The notes under the pieces were generated by a model. It searched no databases and was not told where the DNA came from. It saw only the letters and a list, made by a program, of their open reading frames with translations. A program made the translations under genes and the position numbers. This document shows, piece after piece, positions 35,301-48,539 of a DNA stretch of 64,000 nt (position 1 is the first letter of the stretch; each line of letters begins with the position of its first letter). Origin of the DNA: Lunularia cruciata. Lineage: Eukaryota > Streptophyta > Marchantiopsida > Lunulariales > Lunulariaceae. Where the stretch lies: NCBI GenBank assembly GCA_948567375.1, contig OX419757.1, positions 52,263,665-52,327,664 of the forward strand. The letters are read 5' to 3'.

Positions 35301-36163
35301 GTGATCGAACTAGTCCTTCTCAGAGTGATAAAAAGCACCAGATCTGGTGACTACGAGTTGTAGCAACATGCATCACATTCCACTGATGTACGGGGTTCCA
35401 ACAGAAGGCACAAGCATGAATCTCAGTATTTGTCTACAACTTGCTTCTCGTAGAAGCCAGCTTACAGTTTGATCAAGGACGGAACAGAATTTCCAAAGAA
35501 TAGGCAAGAGATGCAGACAGAACGCAGAAAGGCAAGAAAGATCAAATTGTCACATTTTGTGCTAGTTTTTAGTTAATTCAGTGCAGAACCTGGTTGCCGG
35601 ATCACATTATGTAATCTAAGAGTATATCAGTTACACTGCTGAAATTTTCCTACTCCTGGAAACGAATGATTGGATCAATGTATATCATGCTTGCTTTGAC
35701 ATGCCAAAATCAAATTCGCAGGACAGCAAAAGGGTACCTGTATACCTGCAATACACGAAGCCGAAAGCCTTATAATGGATAAGGAAAATGAAATCCTCTG
35801 AAACAAGGTCGATTAAACTTCGCGCAATGCATCCATCCACGGCAAGGGCGGATTATTAAAATAAGCAAACGAATATATATATATATGCATACGCAAAGTT
35901 TAATACCGCCGAGAACTAGATTCACTCAATTGTTTTTGAGCACACCCCACCATAGGAACTCAGCCTCAATGGAAAACTGTACAATCGTCTTTTTACGGGA
36001 TAGCTTTGAAATCCTTATCAGAAACCATTTACGTGAGGAAAGTAACGGGTGTCAACCTAGTCCTCATACTCAACACCATGTATTTGTAGGATATGAAGAT
36101 GGTGACACAGCCTTAGAAATCGAAACTCTGCACGACAGCAAAACATCAACTTCTGGCATGTTT
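32342..36163. other. AT-rich spacer
   Basis: Very AT-rich from 32340 to 34500, with no gene recognised. At 34850-35060 two related blocks share CCAATCAGTA-A-A-ACCAT-CAATA and GAG-AACTC-TGTT, suggesting an old duplication. A short (AT)n run lies at 35873-35886. Confidence 0.45.
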
Positions 36164-39100
36164 TCATTCTGAATTCTGTCTCGGTAGCCTTACATGCTCC
36201 CAGCCTGCCTCTTCTTCCAGGTCCTGTGATTGGATGATATTTTTCACTGCTTCTGCGTCAGAGCTCAGCGACTCTGGCAGAAAATCAAGTTCATTTTCTC
36301 GTGGTTGCCTGGGACTGGTCTTGCGAGTCAAAGCTGGCTGAGGGTTTTCCACATCAGCATCCAAAAGTCTTACAAGACATATTTCATTCAGCGTTTCGAA
36401 CCTATCATTCCTTGACGAGCCTGAGCTCATAGAATCTCTGCGTGACGGCTTGTGGTCTAAGCTACCAGCAAAGTTCCCAGAGCTGCTTTCCACTCCATCA
36501 ACCTCTACCCAATTGGGTCTGGATCTGATCATAAGCGCTCGTGCCTCGATACTCTGATTGTTATCATACGCTTGAACTGCAGAGTCTTTCTGTGTCTCTT
36601 TCTCTTCCACCTCCCTCTTTGATTCCAATCTCAACTCCTGCGACTCTAAATAATCATAACATTGGCTCCAAGCCGCATCCATGTTGGAAAGAACCTCAGA
36701 CTGTATAAGGATCTGAGAGTTGAGATATGATGAATTTTCTCCGAAGCCCACTCGCTCATCATGGATCCCTGCAAGCATGAGAACATTGTGTGAGGCATTG
36801 AAGTAGCTGCACATAGATTATTATTCTCATGGACATTCGTCGGCTTCCATTAGACTTTGCTGTCCATTTTCCGTTCTAAATTTAGTTGGCACGATAGCAG
36901 GTTCATACACACTGACACAAACGACATCCAGAAAATAGTCGAGAGTCTTAGTCCTTCTGAGGTGAATTTTCGATAGAGATCCATTATAGGATCCAAGGTG
37001 CTCACCCAAGGATGACGACCCGCTGATATCCTCTCTGCCATGATTCAAGTCTGATGAGGCAATCTTATAAGGTGTGCATGGCTCTGTTTCAGTGAAGACT
37101 CCAATTTCCGTATCCCAGCTTTGCCGTCCCCGGAGAAGTGCCAACCGTGCTTCCACTCCACCCAAATCTGTAAATCCACAAATTTTTTATCTTTCTTGCT
37201 TTCTAGGACTGTATTCCTACGATCTAACAGTTCCCGTTGACATAGCTTCAAAGAGTGGATTTGTCAATGTATTTATCATACACCCTCCGAACGTCAACCC
37301 TACCATGATTGTATCAAAACATGATCAACACTACTGCTTCTAATGCCTGACTAAGTGAGAGTCAATGCTCTAATTCAAAGAAGTGGGCGTGGGGCCTGAG
37401 ATCAGACAGAAAATAAGAAATTACTAGCAACTCCAGATACCGTAAAGGTATCGGGTAAGAGGTCTCCTGCTCTAACCTACATTGAATTAATAACTTACAA
37501 GCTGAATAACACACATACTCTTGCCTGCAAGGGAAACCAATGATAAATACGAGAGAGAAGCAAGCACTACTTTGCCGTACTAGAAAGTTAAATTGCCCCG
37601 GTATATTAATTTCGACGTTGCTCATTCAGCACCTAAGAATTGAGTTCTTAGTGATACAACACACCACTTATCAACCACTAAACGCACTCACCCGGACTGA
37701 ATCAAAGCTCTGATCGTATGAAATCTGCGACTAAACAAAGACATGTAGAGTTGTACCATTTGACGATGATTGTGCTTTGAGGACGGTTGGAGGGGGACTC
37801 AGGGTGGTCTTGGACAACGAACTCGCTGACTTTCCGTCCCTAGAAGCATTCGCTCTTTCTGCAGCCAACCTTGCTTCCGCTTGTACCTTGACGGTATGCG
37901 CTTCTGCCTCCTGCATAATCCTCTCACATAGGAAAGCAGTACCTTTATTCTCTTCCCTCTCAAACTCAAGTTCCTCTTTAAGGTCCTCGATGATGACTAT
38001 GAGCCTTTCTTCTCTTTCTTCTGCGGCAACCATTTTCTTCAGTGCTCGAAGATCAATATCTCGATGTCTCAAAAAATCAAGAATGTCCTTTACATCCCCA
38101 GAAAGTAGCTGAGAAGAATCTGTCTCTTCTGACACTCCAGTCGAGTCATTGTGACCGAGATTGGCTGAACTGTCCATAAGAAAGTTCTTGAAGCTATCAT
38201 CAGCGTTGCCCCTTGAACCAACAGTTCCTTGAAAACCATTAGCTTCCACAAATGTCGTGTTCAAATCAGCATTCTCTGAGCTAGTGTTCATGATCTCGGG
38301 TGAACTGTGGACTTCCTTGGCCCTACCTCCGGGCTGTATTTCCACCAATAAACTACCTTCAGATGGCTGTCCATATAAAGAAGCACCAATCAAATTCCAT
38401 CCACGAAATACCAATCCGTAACTTCGTTATACAGCACTGCTTGTACTTTACCAATAGGAAGGAACTATTTTGAGAGATAAAACACTGTGTCAGTGTTGTG
38501 TTGACAACATATTGCTGGGCTGTCAGACTCTTATTGAGCACGTCATAATTTGGACATATACACCGATTGAAGAGCTTTGATGGAGGTGAAGATAATAAAC
38601 AAGTAAAATCTTAAAAGCTAAAGACTGAATCATCTCATCAACTGGCCAGAACTTGTTCTGCAGTTATACCTTCATGCAGCTCCGATTGCTGTTGTCAGTA
38701 GCTCCAGCTCCGCTAGTCATGTTTAGAACCCCCAATGATTCACCAGTAGAAACACGTTCCTCCGGAACTGACTCATTGACAGGTCTTGCTCCAACAATAT
38801 CTCTTGCTAGAGACCGGTCATTAAGCCTCCCCTGCTCAAGAAGAAGGCACTCCGAAAGCCTTAAAATGGCACTTTGTAGGGATTCTTGAAGCCCTGCGGA
38901 GTCACACTGCGGCAAAGCTGAAGTATCAAAAGCAAGCAAGACCTTACTCAGATTCGAGATGCTAGTCGTAAGCGACTGGAATCCCGAGGTCTGGTTCCGA
39001 GGAGTGTGCATTCGACTGGAAGCCTGAGGACTTGACCAGTTTAAACTGGCAAGAAGCCTTGCAGCTACTCCGTTAGCCATTGTAGACATGGAGCCATTAG

Positions 39101-41727
39101 GTGGATCTTGGGATATCGGGGGAGAAGTACTAGTCCGTACAGAAGTCCTTGGTGAATGAGCATTGTGTGAGGTATCCACCAACGCTTGATTAGAGGAGAC
39201 CTCTTGAAATGGTCCAGATATGCATGGCCCAGATGGAAATGCATTAGCCCTAAAAGGACCGGCGATTGAAGTCTCATCCTCAGACGACAGAGCACCAACT
39301 GGCTGTGTGGTCACCTTCCTATGTCCTCCTGATTCTGTACTCGGTGAAACATCGAGGGATTGTGTAAATAGACGATTTTGATTCTGAGAAGTCCCACTTT
39401 CCTGGTTCGGTTCTTGAAGAACCCCACAACCTGTGGAGTCCGCGGAAGCAGTTTGTGCCGTACCTCCAGAAGCCTCATTAACGGGGTTCTGACCTCCAGA
39501 AAACACACCATAAGCCCCAGCAACTAGAGGGGCTGTGTGAAGGAACCAGCTGGGCCGAGCATTCGTGGAATTCTGGCTTTGTCCAGAGGCATTCAGTAAT
39601 GCCGATACATCGTCCTCATGATCAGCACTTCCCCTATCATTTGGGATCTGTAATCCGGACGAATGGGGACGACTATGAGAGCCCTCCACAGGAGGCACTC
39701 TTGAGTGTGTTTCGCGTTTAAAGATGACGGAAGCATCGCTTGTCTCCTTCTGCACAGCAACTGACCCACTTGAAGAGCAGCAGTCATCGGGCAACCCTTC
39801 CTGGCGCCGGGGTAATAGAAAGGCTTCACCTAAAGCACCGCTAACTGGAAAAGGAACGTCAGCCGCTGAAAGTGATGCTATTCGTGCCATCATGCTTTGA
39901 CCAGTAGAACTTGTTGCACCACTTGAATTCAAAGCAAGCATTTCAGCCAAAGCCGACGCTGCCAACTTCAATGAAGAACCAGACTGATTTTGAGTTCTGG
40001 ATCTCTCTAAAACATTTAGTGCAAATACAGAGTTTATGTCTCCACCTGCTGCTCCACTCGCACCACTTAGTCCTGCACGATCCACGCTCTGAAAGTGATT
40101 GTAAGTTGGACGACGACCCCTTGATATGTAGCCGGCTGGATCCATCATTCCTGCTTGCAAACACATGAATTGGATCAAATATCGTATGACTACTTGTCAC
40201 CAAGAGTTATTGGCACGGGGTGCCAATAACTTTCTATCTAACGTGTTATTATTTTCTCCATGACGTGACGAAGATGTTAAATTCCAGATGTGACAGTTAA
40301 CTTTAACGCCGTGACCACTGCAAGATGAGACTAGAATTGAAAAAACTGAGGGATATACGTACCGTCGTACCTTGGGCATACAAATGCTCGTACTGTTTCC
40401 AGCGCCATTCCTCGGGGCTCATGTGCTGGTGATATAGAAGGATACCAGATTCACTGAGAATTTTGTCGTCCTCTTCAATTCCAAGGCTTTTGAACTTACC
40501 GGCTAAAGGTGAAGTAGCTGTCGTGTTGTAGGGATTGAACAATGGCGCTGATGCTTGAACAATCGGCTTTTCAAAGGGTCCTGAAGAAACCAGTGAAAAG
40601 TCGCACGAGGACTCTCGTATTCCCGATCCCTCAGAAGAACACACAGGACCGTAACAAGTGCTACGGGGGGAAAGGGAATGTGTAGCAATCATCGGGTTAG
40701 ACGAAGTGGCAGAAGCACCAGAGAAAAGTGAAGGTGAAGTGGACTTTATTGGCCGAGGTGCAGTTTCTGGAGAATGCATAGGTCGGGATGAAGCATCATG
40801 AAAACTGTCCACCCCATGAAGATTTGCGGAAGCCATACGAGAAATACGACTTGGAATTGGGTCACCGTATGCAGAAAAGTCCTCACTGCAATTACCAAAC
40901 GTGGGTGGATGATCCTTACCGGGGTAGAAGGCTGATGCGTAAGGATTAAAAGAGAAGCGGTTAGATAAGTGCGGGAAATCGGAAGGAACATTTGGAGGAG
41001 GAAAAGACGAGAAATGAGGAGAGGATATTGACGCAAAAGACGTGGATGATATAACAGCATTTGGCGATGAAACGGCAGAATTGAATTCACGGGAGGGAGG
41101 AGAAAATTTGGAGGCGAAACTTTTACTCGTAGAGTCGCACAAAGGGTATTGAGGTGATGCTGATACAGCTGGATAGAATGCTTCTGATTTTCCAGAACTG
41201 TAACTGGAATTGTTTTGGTTGCCATTATAACCAGGAAATGGCCAGTATGAGACCAATTTCGAGCTGTTGTCCACTCCATACGCAGGTGCAGAATTTACAT
41301 TTCTTTCAGACCATCGATCATAAGAAGAAGGATGAGCTTCACCGGAGTAATGAGGTGCAGGTTGACCTTCAAAAAAAGTCATGTTAGGATGATAACTCTG
41401 TGAAAAGCAGGAATTGGGAGGTGGTGGAAACCTTGCTGGAGAAAGCACCAGAGGAGGATAGCTTCCTGTGGGAGAGTAAGGAGAAACTTCTGGAGGGCGA
41501 CACGTTCCTAAGGGAGAATATGGGGCAGCTTCTGACAAAGACAATGGAGGAGGAGGTGGCAAATTAAGCCCGCTCTCAAACATGTTGTTCATGCTAGCTT
41601 CACAAGCTACATTTGGTGCGCAGGATGCCTCCGAAGCCAGAACACTCGACATAATACAGGAAGACGGGGAAGAATTCACAGGGAGCGGAATTGGGTCCCA
41701 TAAGAAGGCATTGACGACTCTGTTCAC
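36164..41727 (-). CDS. Large Pro/Ser-rich protein with a coiled coil, five exons; function unknown
   Basis: Proposed exons on the minus strand: 41727-40371, 40150-38670, 38366-37757, 37167 to about 36835 or 36856, and 36768-36164, predicting roughly 1,450 aa. Donors and acceptors are GT-AG and phases agree (0 after exon 2, 1 after exon 3, 1 after exon 4); the exon 4 donor is ambiguous between two sites. Exon 1 encodes a low-complexity Pro/Ser/Tyr-rich region with repeated SPTGSYPP/YSPLGTC-like units, ending in MSPEEWRWKQYEHLYAQG, perhaps a conserved block. Exon 2 is Ser/Thr-rich with a helical ALNVLERSR/LAASALAEMLAL part. Exon 3 has a charged coiled coil (DIDLRALKKMVAAEEREERL to RLAAERANAS). 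Exon 5 is acidic and ends SQDLEEEAGWEHV. No enzyme domain, signal peptide or membrane segment is seen. I do not recognise the family; a scaffold or regulatory protein is a guess. Exons 4-5 could be a separate gene. Confidence 0.7.
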
Positions 41728-43920
41728 ACAACCACCTCGTTCGTCTTGATCCCCAAACTCAGAATTGAGCCGGTGACACCAATTAGAAATACGCCTCCCC
41801 TAATACTGCACATGGCTCTTCGTCACTATAAAGTCACTCCCCCTGGGAAAGAAGAAAGAGTGCTCAGACTACACAACGTGCGCACAGCTCAACAAACTCT
41901 CCAACAGGCGCTTCGCTTCACAGTCCACCTTGATTCAGATCTACAACACTAAACCTTCACGACCTGTAATTGCAACTACCGGTCGACTGCTTCAACTCGA
42001 ACCTACACGACCTACCATCCCCTGCATTGCCACACGCAAATCGATCCCTTAATCACACCCAAACACAGACGCATCAAAACCATTCCACTCAACAATTGTC
42101 CACCTTTTTCTTTTCTATTCTTTTTCTTTCACACAAAGACCACCGACAATCTCAATTCTCTCGAACGAACGCTCGAGAAGTCTCCTGCACTCAAAAAATT
42201 GGAGACCCTTCTTCTCATTCGACATCTCAATTGGACCAAACAGCACTCTTCCCTCCCCCCAACCTAAACTCTTCAGTCCCGACCAGAGTAGACGTGATAA
42301 AAGCCGACTCCGTCACCGCGAACCGTCCGTGGTTACTCCCCTCACTTCTGATTCATCCATTTTGGCTTCCGATTGAGAATTGGACAGAAACCGCTCCGAA
42401 TTGGACCCCCTCCTTCCCTCCCCTCCCTCCCTCCCTCCCTCAATCGATCGATTGAAGAGAGAGAAGCTCTAAAAGCCAACCATCACCTCAAGTCGTCTTT
42501 CTCGTGTGTACAGGAAAGGCGTCACAGTAACTCGTAAAAGGTTATGGTAAACTTCTGGAACTACCTTGGGTGATTTCATTTACCAGGACCCACCAAAAGG
42601 TCACGACGGTTGGGATTGGCTCCAATGTCCAGGATAGTGTGGCTTATGTGGCACGTGGTGACCTTACCAGGTTTTCAATCATTGACAACCCTGTAGACCT
42701 CCCGATGTTTACTTGGACCTCAAGCTTGGTCACTTGATCCTAAGCAGAACTGGACTTAACTTTGGCGATTCAACTTAACGGCACCCGAAGTTAGCAGAAA
42801 GATTTAACAGGTTGACGTGGACCTAGTGAGTCCATTTTGGAATAAGTACATCTCGAAAGAGGTGATGTAAGCTGGGAAAAAAAATATCAACATCGGATAT
42901 TGCATGCTTTTTTGGAACGTGGTTTATAGAAAGTATAAAGAATCTAGAGGTGTTTAACTTTCACTCACTTGTCACATGGCTTATCAAATTGCAAGCTATC
43001 AGGTATACGGAGCGACGTTGTTTAGGGTCTCCATTAGAGACATGGAAATGATCATCGAGGAAGATCTAATTACAAGTAAGCCAGGAAATATTGAAGATAC
43101 CAGTAGTTTTGAAAAATATCAGAAATTGAAATTATTTGAAGATCGCGAGAGACAAACTAATAGAACGGCAATAGTCGGGATGCCTGAATTTGTCAAGGAA
43201 AACTAGAGATACTAGAAATTATTATGATGATAATATGAAGAAAGGTAGAATTGAAAAGGTGTCTCGTATACATAAGTCGTGAATAGATAAGAGATATATC
43301 TATATTTATGTTTCGGTTATGTTTTCAAAAGCTTTGATGTTTGCCTACGCATTGTATTTAGCCCAAACTTCGGGCTTAAACACATTAACTGGCAAAGACC
43401 TTGCTGCTGACGCTTGGGCTTGAACTCCCAAGCCTTTTTCTTTAAGTCTAAACTTTTGGGCCCAGACTCTTAAGCTCAAACAAGACCTGCAAACTTCCAA
43501 GCCTTTTCCTGGGCCCGGGCATCCGAGTCTAAAGCTTTTCTTGGGCTGGGCATTTGAGTATGAACATAGATCCAAAAGTTGGAGAAAGTCTCTAGATGGA
43601 ACCTTTTTATGTTGTTTTGATCCAAATTTCTTAGGAATTTGGACCCGATTTACTAGAGGAGAGAGATTTACACTTTGGGACGTCATTGGATTAATTATTT
43701 GTAAGTTCAAAAAAGGTAATGGAGAGATGGAAGCATATTTTTGGAGGTGCAAATATACTATTGCATACATTACATATACATACCTACAGATTGATCTACA
43801 CAAATTTGCACAATATTAAACCAAATTCTTTTACCAAGGTAAGGTATGTGAGTGCTATCACAAACTCGGCGTAGTTTGTGAATGAAGCTTTGAAAAAGAT
43901 TCCACATCTTCTAGAAATCT
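41728..43920. other. Upstream region of the five-exon gene and spacer
   Basis: Pyrimidine-rich leader-like sequence to about 42450, with a (CCCT)n microsatellite at about 42414-42440 followed by CAATCGATCGATTG, a perfect palindrome. Beyond that no gene is recognised; 43345-43560 contains repeated CTTGGGC/AAGCCTTT-type words. Confidence 0.4.
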
Positions 43921-44062
43921 GATTGTATCAAATGACAAACAATTTTGCATATAGAATAGAGGGTGAGAGAAGGGTAGGAAAATCTACATATGATTGTATC
44001 AAATGACAAACAATTTTGCATATAAAATAGAGGGTGAGAGAAGGGTAGGAAAATCTACATAC
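43921..44062 (+). repeat. 71-bp tandem duplication
   Basis: Two head-to-tail copies (43921-43991, 43992-44062) starting GATTGTATCAAATGACAAAC and differing at only two or so bases. It is recent by that measure, and lies 240 bases left of family 1 copy 2. Confidence 0.9.
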
Positions 44063-44306
44063 AATCACGCTAGACGGGAGGATGAGATTAACTTTAGGAG
44101 ATACGATTGCATAATCTCTTGTGAAACCTTGGTCCAAAAAGACGATGGTGTGAAACAATGGATATCAAAAGAAGATGGCAATTTTTTTCCTTGCACATGT
44201 TATGAGATGTAAGAAGTGAGGTGGACATGGCACAAGATTGAGTCCAAGGAATAGATTCAATTGATAGTATTGATCGTGTCTACGGCCTTCAAATATTATT
44301 TAAATA

Positions 44307-44965
44307 TGTCATGTGTATATACATCACTATCTACATCATCCACTATAGAAGCACAACTCACACATAAGTCATACATAGACTCTAAAGTGCCACAATAATC
44401 AGATTGTTTACCACTCTAAACTCAACTCAACTCAGATCAATACTTGATCTGTCACTCTATAAACTGCCAACAATTGTGCATTGATTACAGTCAAGCCACA
44501 CCCACTCTAACTAAGAGAATCTAGGTGATGCTCGCCGGCCTCTGTCCACCATAGCTAGGAACTCGAAGGCTCAACATCAGAGAAATGAGCTCTCTAGAGC
44601 TGCACTTCGAAAGTATACCCCCTAGACTCGAGCTAGGTTTGAACCCTAATTGTCCCGCTGACGACACACTCAACGGTGCAAATGGTGCAAAGTGATGGTG
44701 GGCCCCACCGTGAAGTCAGTACCCCACACACAAAATCTGACCGTCGGAAAGTAGTCTATGAGAAACTACTGAAATAACTCTAACTACTATCACTGGAACT
44801 CCAATGTCCGAGCATCTAGATGCGACACTACAAATGGTGTGACAGCTATCGTGCATATATACATCGCTACACAACATACATTGTTGTCTACATCATACAC
44901 TATAGAAGCACAACTCACACATAAATCATACATAGACTCTAAAGTGCCACAATTGCCTCCCTAAT
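44307..44965 (-). repeat. Compound 3' terminus A-B-A' and polypurine tract (family 1 copy 2)
   Basis: On the + strand this is A' at 44307-44394, B at 44396-44844 and A at 44845-44952, then the complement of the polypurine tract (ATTGCCTCCCTAA). A' is slightly shorter than A. The A/B border reads GCACGATAGCTGTCAC in element sense, the same as in copy 1. Confidence 0.85.
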
Positions 44966-45144
44966 TGGCGGTTAGGTCCCTCTAACTCCAGATAGACATC
45001 TACTCTAAATATATGGTATACCTTATAATGGGCAAAGATCAGGAGGCCGGGTGCTATGGAGCCTCATCATTAGTCGCTTGCCTCCAATCTATACCACATA
45101 AAGAATGAACTAGCTATAGGTCAAGTACATCTAGGACATAATCA

Positions 45145-45483
45145 CTATCCTTGAGGAACCACCATGAGGGGAGAAGTCATACATGTCATCCATCCTCTCG
45201 AACATCTATCACACACTAACATAGTAGTAGCTCTACTAGAAGAGCCACATAACATACACCTCAAGCCTGCACATACAAGTGCCAAGCTTGGGTCCATAGT
45301 ACCATCAATGTTTGGGAGGTGGCATGGCGCACAATTGCACACATGATCCTTCCGAACAACACCATCACATCCTTCTAACACAAGGACTCCAAATGGCAAA
45401 ACCTCACGCACTTTCAAGATAGTGTAGCCTGTCAAAACATCAAGTGTTGTTGGTGTGTCTATTGTAGATATACATAGTCTCAC
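45145..45483 (-). pseudogene. Integrase tail and PHD finger (family 1 copy 2)
   Basis: In element sense the tail reads LPFGVLVLEGCDGVVRKDHV and CAPCHLPNIDG, then the start of the PHD finger with CMLCGSS, VCDRC and RGW blocks. It matches copy 1 at 9985-10323. Presence in both copies shows that the finger belongs to the element rather than being a local capture. Confidence 0.75.
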
Positions 45484-45573
45484 GGGTGAAATTGACGGAT
45501 TGAAGGTTCATAACCTCCTCCTCAAATGGTAGCATAGCATAAAGTATCTCTATGTTGAGCAATTGCCAAGTTC

Positions 45574-46500
45574 TCAAAAGCCATCGACATCACTCTCCAA
45601 AAGATCTCTGCCCACTGAGAACATGTGCTCATCCAAGTCCAAAAGTATAGTAGCATCTCGACAAATGGCTACAGGTAAATTTGGATCTTGTCCATATAGT
45701 AGATAGTACGGAGAGAAGGATGCTAAGGAGGCTTGCAGGCTGAACCGATATCCCATGGCCAACCAAGGTAACTGGAGATCCCAATCTCCCAAGTGGCCTC
45801 TCTGCAAACCATACTTTTGTAATCCTCTCTTCACCAACTGAACCACTCTCTTTGCTAAGCCATCTGCCTAAGGGTGATCTCGGGAGGTAGTACGGTGATC
45901 AATCAAAGCCTTGTCACACAAGACCTGAAACTCCCCCAAGAACTCTATACCTTGATTAATCAAAACCTCAACTATTGCATCAAAATGACTAAGAACTCGA
46001 TCCAAGAACAAGTAAGTTGTCCCTCCACTAGACTTGTCAAGAAGTGCCACCAACACAATCCACTTGGAAAAGTGCTCCACCATCACCAAAACATACCGAT
46101 GATGTCTCACATTTAGCGGTAAAGGTCCGGCAAAGTCCAAACTCCAACGGTAACCTAATCCCATGATAGGTGATGGGTGTAACTGTGGCATAGGAGCATT
46201 GAATGCTCTAACTCGATCACAAACCACACATTTGGCAACAAATTGCTATACCTTAGTTTGCATACCGCACCACCAATAATGGCTCTGGAGTAAGCTATAT
46301 GTACGCTTTACTCCAAAATGTCCTAGCTCCTCATGAGCATGACAAACCAACTATGGTCTTTGAGATGGAAGTGGTACTACTCGCACTCTACCATCCTCCC
46401 ATACACACAAAAGGTGTTTGCCCCTCCAATCTGAATCGTTTGGCTTGCTGAAGGACATAATCTCTCTCCTTGGCCCCAACTGTACCACCCACAACACCAA
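45574..46500 (-). pseudogene. DDE integrase (family 1 copy 2)
   Basis: Core blocks YRWSLDFAGPLPLNVRHHRY, FLGEFQVLCDKALIDH and VQLVKRGLQKYG match copy 1. Retroviral-type integrase; decayed. Confidence 0.8.
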
Positions 46501-46539
46501 TGCAAAGATAGTCCATCACCTAAGACATCATCATGAATG

Positions 46540-48180
46540 TCTCACTGAACTATACCAATATCTTCACTCTTTGGATATGTGACCTCAATAACTCCTCTTG
46601 TATGCGCTGAGAAAGATACCACCAAAGCCTTAGAAAAAATAAACAGAAAGGCAAATGCATGCCAACCTGGCACCATCTCCTCATCTATCTCACCATGCCA
46701 ACGTGCTCCGGTCTGATCCTGCTGGCTGAGACATGGGTTTCTACTCAACCCATCTGTATCACGGTTCACCACTCTAGGTCTGTGAACAACCGTGAAATCA
46801 TACTCTTGTAAAATTAGAGCCCATCGTGCAAGCTTCCATGAAAGCTTCCTTGTCAAACTCCATCAACCACTTCAGTGGTTGATGATCAATGATGAGAGTG
46901 AAGGGGTTACCAAATAGGTAATATAAAAAATGTGTTATTTCCTAAATTGTTGCCAAGCACTCTCCCTCATATGAACTATACTTTGCCTCCGTTGAATTGT
47001 TGGAGCGACTAGCATATGCCACCACAAACTCCTTCTCCCATCATCATGATGGGTGAGCATCGCTCCAAACCCCAACATACTCCAATCAATATGAACTTGA
47101 AATGGTCGTCCTCTGATTGGTCTCCTCAAAATAAAAGTAGATGTAAACCTCTCCTTGAGCTCTACAAAAGCTCTCTCTTGCTCATCTCCCCAACCACTCT
47201 TGTGTAAGCTTGGTTAGCTTCATCAAGGCCTTGGCAATGGCACTAAATCCTTTAACATAGCGGCGATAGAAATTCACCAACCCAAGGAATGATTGCACTC
47301 TGCTCACATCCGTAGGCCAAGGAAAACGTGCAAAAGCCTCCACCTTGGTCTGCTAAACACCAAGTCCTCTGGAGTAGATAGTGTGACCCAAATACTCAAC
47401 CTGCACATGGAAGAACCTACACTTCCCAAGATGTAATTTGAGTCCATGAGATCTCAACCTCTCAAACACCTCCAACAACTATCTTTCATGCTACTCCACA
47501 ATAGTGCTATAGACCAAAATGTCATCAATATAGCACCAAGCAAAATCCAATCTAGCTAGGATCCTATCCATGACCCTCTAGAACTCAGCAGAAGCATTCT
47601 TTAACCCAAACGGTAAGAACCTCCACTTATATAACATATCCTTGCCGTGAGGATCAATAGCCTAGAATGTTGTCTTGGACTTATCTTCCTCCTTGATCGG
47701 CAACTGATGATATCTTGCTCAAAGATCCAAAGTACTAAAGACATTTGCATGCCCAATTGCATAAAAAATCTCCTCTAATGTAGGCATGGCATACCGATCA
47801 ACCCTAGTTTGTCGGTTCATAGGACGATAATCTCCACACATTTGCCTATCTATGTAGTTGCCATGTATATCCTTCTTGGCTGGCATCACTGTTGTTGATG
47901 CATACTTTCCATGTGAAATCTCCACCAAACTAGCCTCAAAAAGGTCACTACTCCGGCTCTGAATCAATGCCCTCTCCATATCACTATATCGATAAGGACG
48001 TCGGCAAACTGGTGTATAGCTAGTCAACTCAATCTGTATACCAGGTCCTTCAGAGCACCCAAATCCTTCATATTAAAGGCAAAAAAACTCGTGTGGCTCC
48101 TCAAGAACCTCCAAACCCTCCGTCTTTCCTCTCCAGTAAGCTTGGGTCCAAGGTTTGGCTCCCAAGTATCCTCTATAACT
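46540..48180 (-). pseudogene. RT and RNase H (family 1 copy 2)
   Basis: Blocks seen include MCGDYRPMNRQTRVDRYAMP and FSTLDL (about 47720-47830), the YIDDILVYS-equivalent near 47510-47535, an HIDWSMLGFGAML RNase H start near 47080, and LARWALILQEYDFTVVHRP near 46780. Same layout as copy 1; decayed. Confidence 0.8.
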
Positions 48181-48539
48181 ATCATAGGAGTGGAAGACAT
48201 ACTAATTAGCTACTACACTGGGCCCTTGGGAGCAACAGTATCATACCCCCGACCACAAGAGGTCCCAACCTCTGTGTGAAAAACTCCCTCCACTCTGGCT
48301 ACTAGCTCCACACATCCTCTAGCTGCATCCCAAGTGGACCAAGGGTGTACTCCAAGTAGCACACGCTCACGTGGATGGACTCCAAGTAGACCACTCTCCC
48401 TAGTAACTATTGGTTGTGTCCCAAGAATACCATATCCACTCAGTCCATCACCCCCATCATGTGCTTGAATCGTCTTGATAGGCAAAGGGCTCACAAGTGT
48501 CCAAGTGGTGATGCCTATCAAGTGCATTCTACGCTGCTC

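Noticed and set aside
37777-38112. Plus-strand open frame of 111 codons
   Set aside because: It is the antisense of exon 3 of the minus-strand gene and has no motif of its own.
43921-44062. CRISPR-like array
   Set aside because: Only two directly adjoining units without spacers, in a plant genome.
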